In this document: positions 42,771-51,968 of the stretch, piece by piece
Numbering within the stretch: position 1 is the stretch's first letter
How the letters are laid out: each line of letters begins with the position of its first letter
NCBI RefSeq assembly: GCF_002849715.1
Contig: NZ_CP018863.1
Location: 1,984,001 to 2,048,000, forward strand
Direction: 5' to 3'
Source: Arthrobacter crystallopoietes
GTDB lineage: Bacteria > Actinomycetota > Actinomycetes > Actinomycetales > Micrococcaceae
Length of the DNA stretch: 64,000 nucleotides
Made by a program: the position numbers and the translations under genes
The notes under the pieces: generated by a model
What the model was told of the DNA's origin: nothing
Databases searched by the model: none
The model's input: the letters and a program-made list of their open reading frames with translations, nothing else

Positions 42771-44018
42771 GTGGCGAATCGCCCAGCTCCCATTGACCGC
42801 CACGCTCCGGTACTGTGCACTGTTGAGGTGGATACCCATCACAATGTGCTGATCATCGGCGGCGGCAACGCAGGCATATCGCTTGCCGCCCGGCTTCGGC
42901 GCTACAAGGTCGAGGATGTTGCGCTGGTCGAGCCGAGCCCGTGGCACTACTTCCAGCCGTTGTTTTCCCACATCGGTGCCGGGGCCGCCCAGATGAAGGA
43001 AGCGGTCCGTGAACAACGGAAGGTAATGCCGCGCGGGGTCGACTGGATCCGTGTCGCGGCGGCGGATATCCAACCTGATTACAACGCGGTGGTACTCGCT
43101 GACGGCCAGCGGGTGCACTACAACCAGCTGGTGGTTTGTCCGGGACTGCAACTGGACTGGCAAGCCGTCCCCGGGATGGCCGATGCCATCGAGTCCCCGT
43201 ACGGAACGTCGAACTATGAGTCGCGGATGCCCACCAAAACCTGGGAGCTGGTCCGCCGCCTGCGCTCGGGAACTGCGGTTTTCACCCAGCCTCCGGGCCC
43301 GGCCAAGTGCGCCGGAGCAGCGCAGAAGATTGCCTACATGGCGTGCGACTTCTGGCGTGAGCAGGGCGTGCTGGGAGACATCAGGGTGGTGCTGGTGGTG
43401 CCAACGCCCACTGTTTATGGCGTCGACGGCGTTGATGGGGTGCTGGAGCGCAAAATCGCGGAGTACGGGATTGAGCTGCGGACCTCAACTACTGTGGACT
43501 CCGTAGACGCAGCGGAGCGGACCATCCGGCTGCAAGGCCCGGCCGGCGGCGAAGACCTCGGCTATGACTTGCTCCATGTAGTACCCCCGCAATCTGCGCC
43601 GGACTGGCTGAAGGCCACCACGTTGCCGGCCCCGGAGGACCAAAGCGGTTGTGTGGAAGTGGATCCGGAACTGCTACGGCACCCCCGCTACCCGAACGTC
43701 TGGTCCCTGGGCGATGCCGCCGCAACCCTGAACTCAAAGTGCGGCGGCGCCCTGCGCAAACAGGTCAAGATGCTGGCGCTGAATCTGAAGGCCGTGCTGG
43801 ACGGGCGCGAGCCGGAAAACCGGTACAACCACTACGGCGTCTGCCCGTTCACGCTCACGCGCCACACCGTTCTTTTCGCCGAGTTCGACCATCAGTACCG
43901 CCCCATGCCCAGCATCCCGTGGCTGAATCCAGCCAAGGAGCGGCGCTGGGCATGGGTGCTGGACAGGCGGATCTTCCCTCAGGTCTACTGGCATCTGATT
44001 CTGAAAGGCAGGGCTTAA
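42771..44018 (+). CDS. Sulfide:quinone oxidoreductase-like flavoprotein
   Basis: The protein has 415 residues from a GTG at 42771; an in-frame GTG at 42828 would remove 19 atypical residues and is a fair alternative. G-G-G-N-A-G-I-S (about 30-37) binds FAD; W-H-Y-F-Q-P-L, G-P-A-K-C-A-G-A-A-Q-K and a late S-K-C-G-G-A fit type II sulfide:quinone oxidoreductase. The central redox Cys in K-C-A-G is present, but the C-terminal Cys normally in D-C lies instead in S-K-C-G-G. It may oxidise sulfide or another thiol and reduce quinone at the membrane surface. No sulfur gene is near. Confidence 0.8.
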   Translation: MANRPAPIDRHAPVLCTVEVDTHHNVLIIGGGNAGISLAARLRRYKVEDVALVEPSPWHYFQPLFSHIGAGAAQMKEAVREQRKVMPRGVDWIRVAAADIQPDYNAVVLADGQRVHYNQLVVCPGLQLDWQAVPGMADAIESPYGTSNYESRMPTKTWELVRRLRSGTAVFTQPPGPAKCAGAAQKIAYMACDFWREQGVLGDIRVVLVVPTPTVYGVDGVDGVLERKIAEYGIELRTSTTVDSVDAAERTIRLQGPAGGEDLGYDLLHVVPPQSAPDWLKATTLPAPEDQSGCVEVDPELLRHPRYPNVWSLGDAAATLNSKCGGALRKQVKMLALNLKAVLDGREPENRYNHYGVCPFTLTRHTVLFAEFDHQYRPMPSIPWLNPAKERRWAWVLDRRIFPQVYWHLILKGRA

Positions 44019-44025
44019 GGAGAAC

Positions 44026-45054
44026 ATGACAACGACGACGGCAAACCACACCACCCGAATCGTGCTGGCCGAACGGCCTCATGGCGCACCGACGGATCAG
44101 ACCTTCCGGACGGAAACTGCTGAGCTTCCCGCGCTCGCCGACGGGCAGTTGCTGGTGCGCAACCGGTACATTTCGCTGGATCCCTACATGCGCGGACGGA
44201 TGAGCGCGGCGAAGTCCTACGCCACGCCGACGCCGGTGGGCGACGTCCTTCCGGCCGAGACAGTTGCCGAGGTCGTCGAGAGCCGCGACCCCGACTTTAA
44301 GCCGGGCCAACTGGTGGCGACGCACGGCGGTTGGCAGAGCGCCGCCGTCGTTCCCGGTAAATACTCGCGTCCGGTCAGCGACAACGGACAGCCGGAATCG
44401 ACCGCGCTGGGTGTGCTCGGCATGCCGGGCTTCACCGCCTATTCCGGCATGGCGGAGATCGGACGCATCCAGGCGGGTGAGACGCTGGTGGTCGCGGCTG
44501 CCGCCGGACCGGTTGGCTCCGCCGTCGGGCAGTTGGCCCGTGCGGCGGGAGCGCGTGCGGTCGGCATCGCCGGCGGGCCGGAGAAGTGCGCCTATCTGGT
44601 TGATGAGCTGGGGTTCGACGCCGCCGTGGACCACCGTTCCGAGTCGTTCGCCGAAGAGTTGAAGGCCGCCTGCCCCGAGGGGATCGACGTCTACTGGGAG
44701 AACGTGGGCGGCAAGGTGCTCCAGGCGGTGCTGCCGCTGCTGAACCTGTATGGGCGGATGCCGGTGTGCGGGATGGTCGCCCAGTACAACGCGACCGGCG
44801 CTCCGGAGGGGCCGGACCGGCTCCCCGATTTTATGCGCACCGTCCTGAACCAGAGCCTGACCGTGCGCGGTTTCATCCAGACGGAATTCCGGGCCAAGCA
44901 CTGGGACAACTTCCAGCGGGACATGGCTGGACTGGTCGCCGACGGCAGGATGAAGTACCGCGAGGACATTGTCGACGGGCTGGAGAATGCGCCGTCGGCC
45001 TTCGCCGGACTGCTGGAGGGGCGCAACTTCGGCAAGCTCCTTATCCGGGTCTGA
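44026..45054 (+). CDS. NADP-dependent MDR oxidoreductase (CurA/leukotriene-dehydrogenase-like)
   Basis: The protein has 342 residues; AAGGAGAAC precedes the ATG, seven bases after the upstream stop, so it may be co-transcribed with the flavoprotein gene. The zinc-free MDR family is recognisable from D-P-Y-M-R-G-R-M, A-A-A-G-P-V-G-S-A-V-G-Q and Y-W-E-N-V-G-G. It reduces C=C bonds of enones with NADPH, as in CurA/YncB and prostaglandin reductase. The likely role is detoxification of reactive alkenals. Confidence 0.9.
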   Translation: MTTTTANHTTRIVLAERPHGAPTDQTFRTETAELPALADGQLLVRNRYISLDPYMRGRMSAAKSYATPTPVGDVLPAETVAEVVESRDPDFKPGQLVATHGGWQSAAVVPGKYSRPVSDNGQPESTALGVLGMPGFTAYSGMAEIGRIQAGETLVVAAAAGPVGSAVGQLARAAGARAVGIAGGPEKCAYLVDELGFDAAVDHRSESFAEELKAACPEGIDVYWENVGGKVLQAVLPLLNLYGRMPVCGMVAQYNATGAPEGPDRLPDFMRTVLNQSLTVRGFIQTEFRAKHWDNFQRDMAGLVADGRMKYREDIVDGLENAPSAFAGLLEGRNFGKLLIRV

Positions 45055-45088
45055 GGTTGCCCTGGCGGTCTTGGCGGTTTCCGCCCGA

Positions 45089-45817
45089 TCAGCATGGCAA
45101 CCGCAGCGGTAGGAGAGCCGGGCTGGTGGTGATGCGCCCGGTTGCGCCGCCGTAGGCCCTGCAAACTTGGAGTCCCCTGTCTTCCAATCCCTCCTTCATC
45201 CGGTCCAGCGCCCTTGGATGGAAGCCCCGCCATTGCATGTGCATGAGGATTGTGCCGCCCTTTCGGCCGAGGGCGATGACGGAATCGACCACCTCACTCC
45301 TGGACAGGCCGGTCCAGTCCCTAGTGCTGCCGGTCCAAAGCCAGGGCAGCATGCCGACTTTGCGGTAGCCACAGAGGACGGCCTCGTTGAGCCCGCCATG
45401 CGGCGGCCGGCCAAAATTGGTGACGACGCCTGGGGCCCGCAGCTCGGCAGCCGCTCCGGCGCAGTCGAACTGCCGGAGATCCCTGTGGTTGATGCTGTGA
45501 TTGATAACGTATTGGCCGTTGCGCCTAGCCAACGTCACAATATCGACCCCATACTCGCGCCTAAAACTGGTTATGCAATTGCCAGACGGTGCCAGCACCA
45601 GCCCCATGTTCTCCCGTCGAGCGTAGTTCAGCACTGACCTGTAGGCCGACAACGTCCGCGGGCAATCATCGAACGTCAGCACCACCCGTTCGGTGTAGTT
45701 GGGCCCATTGCGCATGTTGTACTGCGGAGCGGCATTCGCTGCGGTAGGGAGGATCTGTCCGGCTAGGCTCAAGGCCATGATGGACAGCACTGCGGCGATT
45801 CGATGGCGGCGTTGCAT
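45089..45817 (-). CDS. Secreted polysaccharide deacetylase-like (NodB) protein
   Basis: The protein has 242 residues from the ATG at 45817. A signal peptide (Q-R-R-H-R then hydrophobic to about residue 29, A-N-A-A) implies export. The NodB motif 1 is L-T-F-D-D-C and the zinc His pair is H-S-I-N-H, so the catalytic core is kept, though motif 1 ends in C rather than the usual G. It should remove acetyl groups from a cell-wall or other polysaccharide. Nothing near it indicates the substrate. The ribosome site is weak, so the start is fair rather than sure. Confidence 0.85.
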   Translation of the reverse strand: MQRRHRIAAVLSIMALSLAGQILPTAANAAPQYNMRNGPNYTERVVLTFDDCPRTLSAYRSVLNYARRENMGLVLAPSGNCITSFRREYGVDIVTLARRNGQYVINHSINHRDLRQFDCAGAAAELRAPGVVTNFGRPPHGGLNEAVLCGYRKVGMLPWLWTGSTRDWTGLSRSEVVDSVIALGRKGGTILMHMQWRGFHPRALDRMKEGLEDRGLQVCRAYGGATGRITTSPALLPLRLPC

Positions 45818-45997
45818 CGCGCACCCGCTTTCCACCGGCGGCACATAACGCCGGGCCAGCGTTCCCCAATGACCAGCCGGATCACGCAAGTATCCGCCCG
45901 GCTGCGGTCCGGGTCAATACTTTGAACCTGGCAAAATTCGGCAGCGGTCAATGCAGTATGATCGGCATCACTTGCCGGAGGAAACGAAGGAGTTTTC

Positions 45998-47377
<1,380 letters not shown>

Positions 47378-47420
47378 TGACCCGATTCGAAGGCGCGGCG
47401 GGACGACGGGCCAGACGGGA

Positions 47421-48023
47421 CTACTTGCGCGAATCGGCGTCCTCGTCGCCGATGTGTCCGGCCGCGTTCGCGTCAAGAACACGCTGGACGAAGGCGCAGT
47501 ACTCGTCCATGTAGTGCCGCAGGAATTTCTGCGTGGACTCGTCCTTGACCTCGCCGTCGTCGCCGTAGGCTTCCGGCTTGAAACTGATGTAAGCCTCGGG
47601 GGTGTTGAGCTGCGGGGCGTCGAGGAAGCTCAGCACACTCCGCATGTTCGACTGCATGACGGCCGTGCCGATGCCGCCCGGGGAAGCGCCAATGATGCCG
47701 GTGGGCTTGCGGGCGAAGGAATTGGTTCCCCACGGACGCGAGCCCCAGTCGATCGCGTTCTTCAGAGCACCGGGGATGGATCGGTTGTATTCGGGCGAGA
47801 TGAACAGGATTCCGTCTGCGGCTTCAACCGCTTCCTTCAGCGCCCGGCCTTCGGCGGGGAAATCGGCGTCGTAATCCGAGCTGTAGAGGGGCAGGTCCTT
47901 GATGGGAATCTCGTTGAATTCCAGGTCCTTTGGAGCGAGTTTGATCAGAGCCTTCGAGAGAGTGCGGTTGATGGAGCCGCTGGCGAGGCTCCCGACGAAA
48001 TAACCGATCTGGTAAGCGGGCAT
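47421..48023 (-). CDS. NADPH-dependent FMN reductase
   Basis: The protein has 200 residues from the ATG at 48023, with GGAAGGA nine bases upstream. The flavodoxin-like fold shows G-S-L-A-S-G-S-I-N near 12-20, S-P-E-Y-N-R-S-I-P-G (about 77-86) and K-N-A-I-D-W-G-S-R (about 89-97), as in chromate/quinone reductases. It reduces FMN or quinones with NADPH, and could be the source of FMNH2 for the monooxygenases in this window, though it is far from them. It stands alone on the minus strand. Confidence 0.9.
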   Translation of the reverse strand: MPAYQIGYFVGSLASGSINRTLSKALIKLAPKDLEFNEIPIKDLPLYSSDYDADFPAEGRALKEAVEAADGILFISPEYNRSIPGALKNAIDWGSRPWGTNSFARKPTGIIGASPGGIGTAVMQSNMRSVLSFLDAPQLNTPEAYISFKPEAYGDDGEVKDESTQKFLRHYMDEYCAFVQRVLDANAAGHIGDEDADSRK

Positions 48024-48189
48024 AAGTGCATTCCTTCCACGGCGGCCGGGCGGAGCCGGCCTGTTGCGGCTGATGGACAATCCCGACGCGGCGGCAAAGC
48101 GGAGCGCCAGCCCCAGTCCAACACAGCCCGTGGGTATCGTCCATAGCTTTAGGTGCAACGGGGCCCACACCGGTCAAGCAACCGCATCC

Positions 48190-48480
48190 TTGGGAGTCCT
48201 CGACTTCTTGAGGCAGCGGATGAGGCTGGTCAAGAAGCTCGCAAACATTAACCGAATCGAATCTGTCGCGGTATTCGCGTCAGTCGCTCGCGGAGAGGAG
48301 CGGGCTGACAGCGATGTAGACCTCCTCGTTAGGCCCAATCCTGAGGCGAGCCTGTTTGATCTGGCACAGTTCGCCGAGGACATGGAGGAGCTGTTGGGCC
48401 ATCCGGTTGATGTCGTCTCGCGGCGAGGGCTGGATTCGGTCCGCGACCGAAACATCCTTTCTGAAGCCTTGGAACTGTAA
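48190..48480 (+). CDS. mntA: MNT-type nucleotidyltransferase antitoxin
   Basis: The reading frame encodes a minimal nucleotidyltransferase: V-A-V-F-A-S-V-A-R-G-E...S-D-V-D-L-L-V, the usual G-S-x(10)-D-x-D motif with A for G. I placed the start at TTG 48190 so that the first helix (L-D-F-L-R-Q-R) is kept; ATG 48220 and GTG 48130 are alternatives and none has a good ribosome site. The stop overlaps the next ATG (TAATG), so toxin and antitoxin are coupled. In known systems MntA inactivates HepT by adding AMP to it. Confidence 0.75.
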   Translation: MGVLDFLRQRMRLVKKLANINRIESVAVFASVARGEERADSDVDLLVRPNPEASLFDLAQFAEDMEELLGHPVDVVSRRGLDSVRDRNILSEALEL

Positions 48481-48809
48481 TGCCCTCGAACCAGGACCGG
48501 ACGGAGCGGTGGCTGTTTGATCTGGCCGTGAACCTTGATCACGCGGCTGAACTGGTAGGGCGAGGGCACGCGGCCTACGATACAGATCTTGCGCTGCGTC
48601 TTGCCTTTGAAGCATTATGCAACCGTGTTGGGGATTTAGCGAAAAGACTCATCGCAGCTGATGAGTCAAGATTCGCCCATCCCATTTGGCGTCAGGCGGC
48701 GCGAAACCGGGACTTCGGGGTGCACTATTACGATCGTGTGGACGAGCAGGCACTGTGGGTCACCGTTGCGGTGAGTTTTCCCGAGTTGCGGCTCCACCTG
48801 GAGGAATAG
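48480..48809 (+). CDS. hepT: HEPN-type RNase toxin (HepT)
   Basis: The protein has 109 residues and is nearly all helical. The HEPN active site R-x4-6-H is present as R75-N-R77...H82-Y-Y (R-N-R-D-F-G-V-H-Y-Y-D-R-V), next to the tyrosine targeted by MntA. It is predicted to cleave RNA (tRNA in related systems) when not neutralised. The gene is coupled to the mntA frame by a one-base overlap. The pair sits alone between an FMN reductase and the ECF41 operon. Confidence 0.85.
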   Translation: MPSNQDRTERWLFDLAVNLDHAAELVGRGHAAYDTDLALRLAFEALCNRVGDLAKRLIAADESRFAHPIWRQAARNRDFGVHYYDRVDEQALWVTVAVSFPELRLHLEE

Positions 48810-48832
48810 ACATGGGAAGAACCATCCATGCG

Positions 48833-49711
48833 TCACTGCCGGCCGATGTCTGTGCCGCGGGCCAGCAGCACCAGCTTGTCCGGGTTGCGGACAATGTAGA
48901 CGCCGGTGACCTGGCCGTCGCGGACCTCCACCATGGCGGCCAGATCCAGCCGGCCGCCGCTGAACACCAGCAGGCCGGGCAGATTGTTGAGCGTGGAGAA
49001 CTGCACCCGCATGTCAGGCAGCGGGCGGGACTGGACACCGACCAGGAAACGGGCGATCTTCTCCGGGCCGTGCACGGGCCTGCGTGCAGCGGAGACCTTG
49101 CCACCGCCGTCGGCGAGCAGGACGGCGCCCGGGGCCAGGGCATCCATCAGGGACTGCAGGTCGCCGCCGAGGGTCGCGGCCATGAACCGGTCCGCCACCT
49201 CGCGCTGCTGCCGCGTGCCAACTTCGAAACGCGGCTGACGGGCGCTGACATGCTCTTTTGCCCTGTGCGCCAGCTGACGGACGGCCGCCTGGGACTTACC
49301 GGTGACCTCGGCGATCTCGGTGTAGGGAAAGTCAAAGATCTCGCGGAGCACAAAGACGGCGCGCTCGTCCGGCGTCAGGGATTCGAGCACCACCAGCATG
49401 GCCACAGAAAGCGCCTCGCCCAGCACCGCATCCTCGGCGACATCCGGCCCGGTGAGGATCGGCTCGGGCAGCCAGGGACCCACATATTCTTCCCGCCGGC
49501 GCTGCGAAGACCTCAGCGCGTTCAACGCCGTGCGCGTGGCGATCTTGGCGAGGTAGGCGCGGGGGTTGCCCACGCCGTCGTCGTTCACCTCGGCCCATTT
49601 CAGGTAGCTGTCCTGCACCACGTCCTCCGCATCCATGGCGGCGCCGGTGATCTCATAGGCAATGGTGAAGAGCAGGGAGCGGTGCTGCTCGAAGACCTGT
49701 GGCGATCCCAT
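48833..49711 (-). CDS. ECF41-group RNA polymerase sigma factor
   Basis: The protein has 292 residues. Sigma domains 2 (about 5-75) and 4 (about 100-155) are followed by a SnoaL-like C-terminal domain. The three ECF41 signature motifs are all present: W-L-P-E-P (80-84), D-G-G-G-K (201-205) and N-P-D-K-L (276-280). In this group the fused C-terminal domain controls the sigma activity, so there is no separate anti-sigma factor. It lies three bases after an oxidoreductase gene in the same operon, the usual ECF41 partner, and should recognise the TGTCACA-N16-TGTC promoter ahead of that gene. Confidence 0.94.
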   Translation of the reverse strand: MGSPQVFEQHRSLLFTIAYEITGAAMDAEDVVQDSYLKWAEVNDDGVGNPRAYLAKIATRTALNALRSSQRRREEYVGPWLPEPILTGPDVAEDAVLGEALSVAMLVVLESLTPDERAVFVLREIFDFPYTEIAEVTGKSQAAVRQLAHRAKEHVSARQPRFEVGTRQQREVADRFMAATLGGDLQSLMDALAPGAVLLADGGGKVSAARRPVHGPEKIARFLVGVQSRPLPDMRVQFSTLNNLPGLLVFSGGRLDLAAMVEVRDGQVTGVYIVRNPDKLVLLARGTDIGRQ

Positions 49712-49714
49712 GCG

Positions 49715-50893
49715 CTACAGTGCCTCCGCCAGCGCCGGCTGCTCCGCCCGCGGGCCCTTCGGCCAACTGTAGGACCCGCTGTGGCGAAGCTCGTCCCGCA
49801 TCCACCTCAGAGCCAGGCGGCACACCTGTTCTTTCAGGAAAGCGCCCGGGCGCCCGCCGATGGCCAGCGGGCGAGGCCGGTCGTCGGCATGCACAAACTG
49901 GATGAGGCCGGCCGTCCGTCCAAGGCTGATGCATCTCGCCATAAACCCGTTGGAGAACGCTTGGGGAGCATGCTGCTCCAGCCGGGCGATGATGTTATTC
50001 GCCGCGTGCGCGCCCATCGGCATGGCGACGGCGCAGGCCATCCGCAAGTGCGCAGCCACCGAATCCGGCGCGCGGACGGCGTCGCCGGCTCCGAAGATTT
50101 CCGGAAACTCCGGGACGGACAGGGTTTCATCCACCAGCAAGCGGCCGTCCGGATCGACGGGCAGTCCGCTGGCGCGGGCGAGGTCCGGCGTGCTGAATCC
50201 CGCGGTCCAAACCGTGCAGTCCGATTCGAGCCTTGCTCCGGACGACGTCGTTAGTTGGCCTTCGCCCGAATTTTCCACTTCGGTGTTTTCCACGAGTTCG
50301 ACGCCGAGCGCACGCAATTTCCGCTGCAGTTCCCGCTGCCCGGATGTGGACAGATCCGCGCCGATGCCACCCTTGGATACCAACCGCACGCGCAGCCGCG
50401 GATGCCGTTCCGCTATTTCGGAGGCAGTCTCGATCCCGGTCAAACCGCCGCCCACTACCGTGACCACGGCGCGGGCATCAAGTTGCTCCAGCCGGATCCG
50501 CAACCGTGCGGCTTCTTGTGCAGACTGCACTCCGTAGCCCTCCGATCCGGCCCCGGCGGTTGCGCTGCCCACCGCGTACACCAGCAGGTCGTATGCCAGT
50601 GGCTCGCGGCCATCCGCGAATTGCACCAGCCGGGCGTGGGGGTCGATCCGCGTTGCAGTTCCAACAACGACGGCGGCGGCCGGGTTGAGCAGCGATGCCA
50701 TGGGCACCGCTGCCGACTTCCTGCTTCCCGCGGCCACTTCGTGCAGCCGGATCCGGTCAATAAACTCCGCGTGCGGATTGACCACGGTCACCTGGACTTG
50801 GCCGACGAGGCTTTTGCTGCCGGCCAGGCGATTGGCCGCCATGACTCCCGCATAACCGGCTCCGAGAATGACTACTCGCTGATATGCAGACAC
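49715..50893 (-). CDS. NADH-dehydrogenase-II-like FAD oxidoreductase, ECF41 target
   Basis: The protein has 392 residues from the GTG at 50893, which follows AAGGAG; the longer frame to 50932 would begin before the promoter's transcription start. G-A-G-Y-A-G-V (about 11-17) binds FAD, V-G-G-G-L-T-G-I-E is the NAD site, and G-A-G-D-A-V-R near the end is typical of NDH-2/carotenoid-type flavoproteins. It probably passes electrons from NADH to quinone or another acceptor. It is the first gene of the ECF41 operon and likely the sigma factor's main target. Confidence 0.9.
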   Translation of the reverse strand: MSAYQRVVILGAGYAGVMAANRLAGSKSLVGQVQVTVVNPHAEFIDRIRLHEVAAGSRKSAAVPMASLLNPAAAVVVGTATRIDPHARLVQFADGREPLAYDLLVYAVGSATAGAGSEGYGVQSAQEAARLRIRLEQLDARAVVTVVGGGLTGIETASEIAERHPRLRVRLVSKGGIGADLSTSGQRELQRKLRALGVELVENTEVENSGEGQLTTSSGARLESDCTVWTAGFSTPDLARASGLPVDPDGRLLVDETLSVPEFPEIFGAGDAVRAPDSVAAHLRMACAVAMPMGAHAANNIIARLEQHAPQAFSNGFMARCISLGRTAGLIQFVHADDRPRPLAIGGRPGAFLKEQVCRLALRWMRDELRHSGSYSWPKGPRAEQPALAEAL

Positions 50894-50927
50894 CGTTCTC
50901 TCCTTGCTGTTGGCGATGTACACATAG

Positions 50928-50954
50928 GACACCGGCAGATTCCGATTTGTGACA
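50928..50954 (-). promoter_or_regulatory. ECF41 promoter TGTCACA-N16-TGTC
   Basis: Read on the minus strand, TGTCACA (50954-50948) is followed after exactly 16 bases by TGTC (50931-50928). The published ECF41 consensus is TGTCACA-N16-17-CGTC, so only one -10 base differs. It lies 34 bases before the oxidoreductase GTG start, giving a short leader. Confidence 0.85.
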
Positions 50955-50968
50955 ACCGAGGGGCTGGA

Positions 50969-51862
50969 TCACTTTTCCCAGTGCGCGTGCAACGCCGCCA
51001 GCGCCTCATTGACTAGCGCGCTCCGCACAACTCCCGCGGGCAAGGCTGCTAACACCGCGTTGCTCGGAACGTCTCCGGCCAGCTGCCGGAAGACCAGCGG
51101 GCGGCCTTCAGGGCTCAGCGGCGACGGTTGCATCAGCAGCGAATAGGCCAGGTTGCGCCCCACAACGTTATGGATGGCCTGGACGCTGGCCGAGCGCCAC
51201 CGCACTAATGGTTCCACCCCAGCCCTGGCGAACTCCGCCATAGTCCGCTGGAGGGCAGGCTCTTCGTCGATCATTATCGCGGGATACTGAGCCAACTCTG
51301 CCAAGCTCACCTTGTCCTTGGCAGCCAGCGGATGATCGGGGCTGAACACCACCTGCCGCTTCGCCTCCATGAGCAACTCGGGCGAGCAGTCAGGCATCAA
51401 CTGGGCTTCGTACAGCACACACAGCTGGGCTCGACCCGCCAGCATTGCCTCCTGTATGTCCGGCCCGGCGCCCTCGATAAAGTCCAGTTCCACCTGCGGA
51501 TGCCGTGCCGTGAACCAGTCCACCAGAGGAGGGATGGCGTGCATGGCCAATGTCCGGAACACGCCGATCACCAGCCTGCCGGACAGTTCGCCATGCACCC
51601 GGTCCACGGCGGCGGCCAGATCGGCGATCTGTTCAGCTACCTGACGTGCACGGGTGGCCACAGCCTGCCCTTCAACGGTGAGCGCCATGCCCTTGCCCCG
51701 GCGGCGAATGGCGAGCGTGGCGCCGACGGCCTCCTCCAGCTGGGCCAACGCCAGGCTCACGGCAGCCTGCGAAACGTTGCAGCGCTTGGCCGCCTCGGTC
51801 ACAGACTGCGTCTCCGCGACGGCTGCGAAGTACTCCAGCTGCCGGAGGGTGATCTCCTTCAT
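50969..51862 (-). CDS. LysR-family transcriptional regulator
   Basis: The protein has 297 residues, standard for LysR. The helix-turn-helix is at 15-40 (S-V-T-E-A-A-K-R-C-N-V-S-Q-A-A-V-S-L-A-L-A-Q-L-E) and the substrate-binding domain follows. It is divergent from the MBL hydrolase at 51969 and probably controls the hydrolase/transporter pair. A short TTGT-N6-ACAA inverted repeat (51891-51904) lies between them. GGAG precedes the ATG. Confidence 0.92.
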   Translation of the reverse strand: MKEITLRQLEYFAAVAETQSVTEAAKRCNVSQAAVSLALAQLEEAVGATLAIRRRGKGMALTVEGQAVATRARQVAEQIADLAAAVDRVHGELSGRLVIGVFRTLAMHAIPPLVDWFTARHPQVELDFIEGAGPDIQEAMLAGRAQLCVLYEAQLMPDCSPELLMEAKRQVVFSPDHPLAAKDKVSLAELAQYPAIMIDEEPALQRTMAEFARAGVEPLVRWRSASVQAIHNVVGRNLAYSLLMQPSPLSPEGRPLVFRQLAGDVPSNAVLAALPAGVVRSALVNEALAALHAHWEK

Positions 51863-51890
51863 AAGCTCTCCTTGTGGGTCTGCTCAGTTA

Positions 51891-51904
51891 TTGTAGTTCG
51901 ACAA
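51891..51904. promoter_or_regulatory. Possible LysR-box
   Basis: TTGT-agttcg-ACAA has four-base perfect arms and lies between the LysR gene and its divergent neighbour. It fits the T-N11-A idea loosely. Only one copy was seen. Confidence 0.3.
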
Positions 51905-51968
51905 ATGTGATCCGGCGCACCATCCTCGAAGAAGGAACATTTTCGCCCCTTTGGAAAGGACCGGCCCC

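Noticed and set aside
45055..45102. GGTTGCC...GGCAACC inverted repeat after the MDR gene
   Set aside because: The 34-base loop and the overlap with the deacetylase coding end make it a poor terminator; arms of seven bases can occur by chance.
50236..50252. GTCGTTAG-like match inside the oxidoreductase gene
   Set aside because: It is coding and not in a hairpin; likely chance within high-GC codons.
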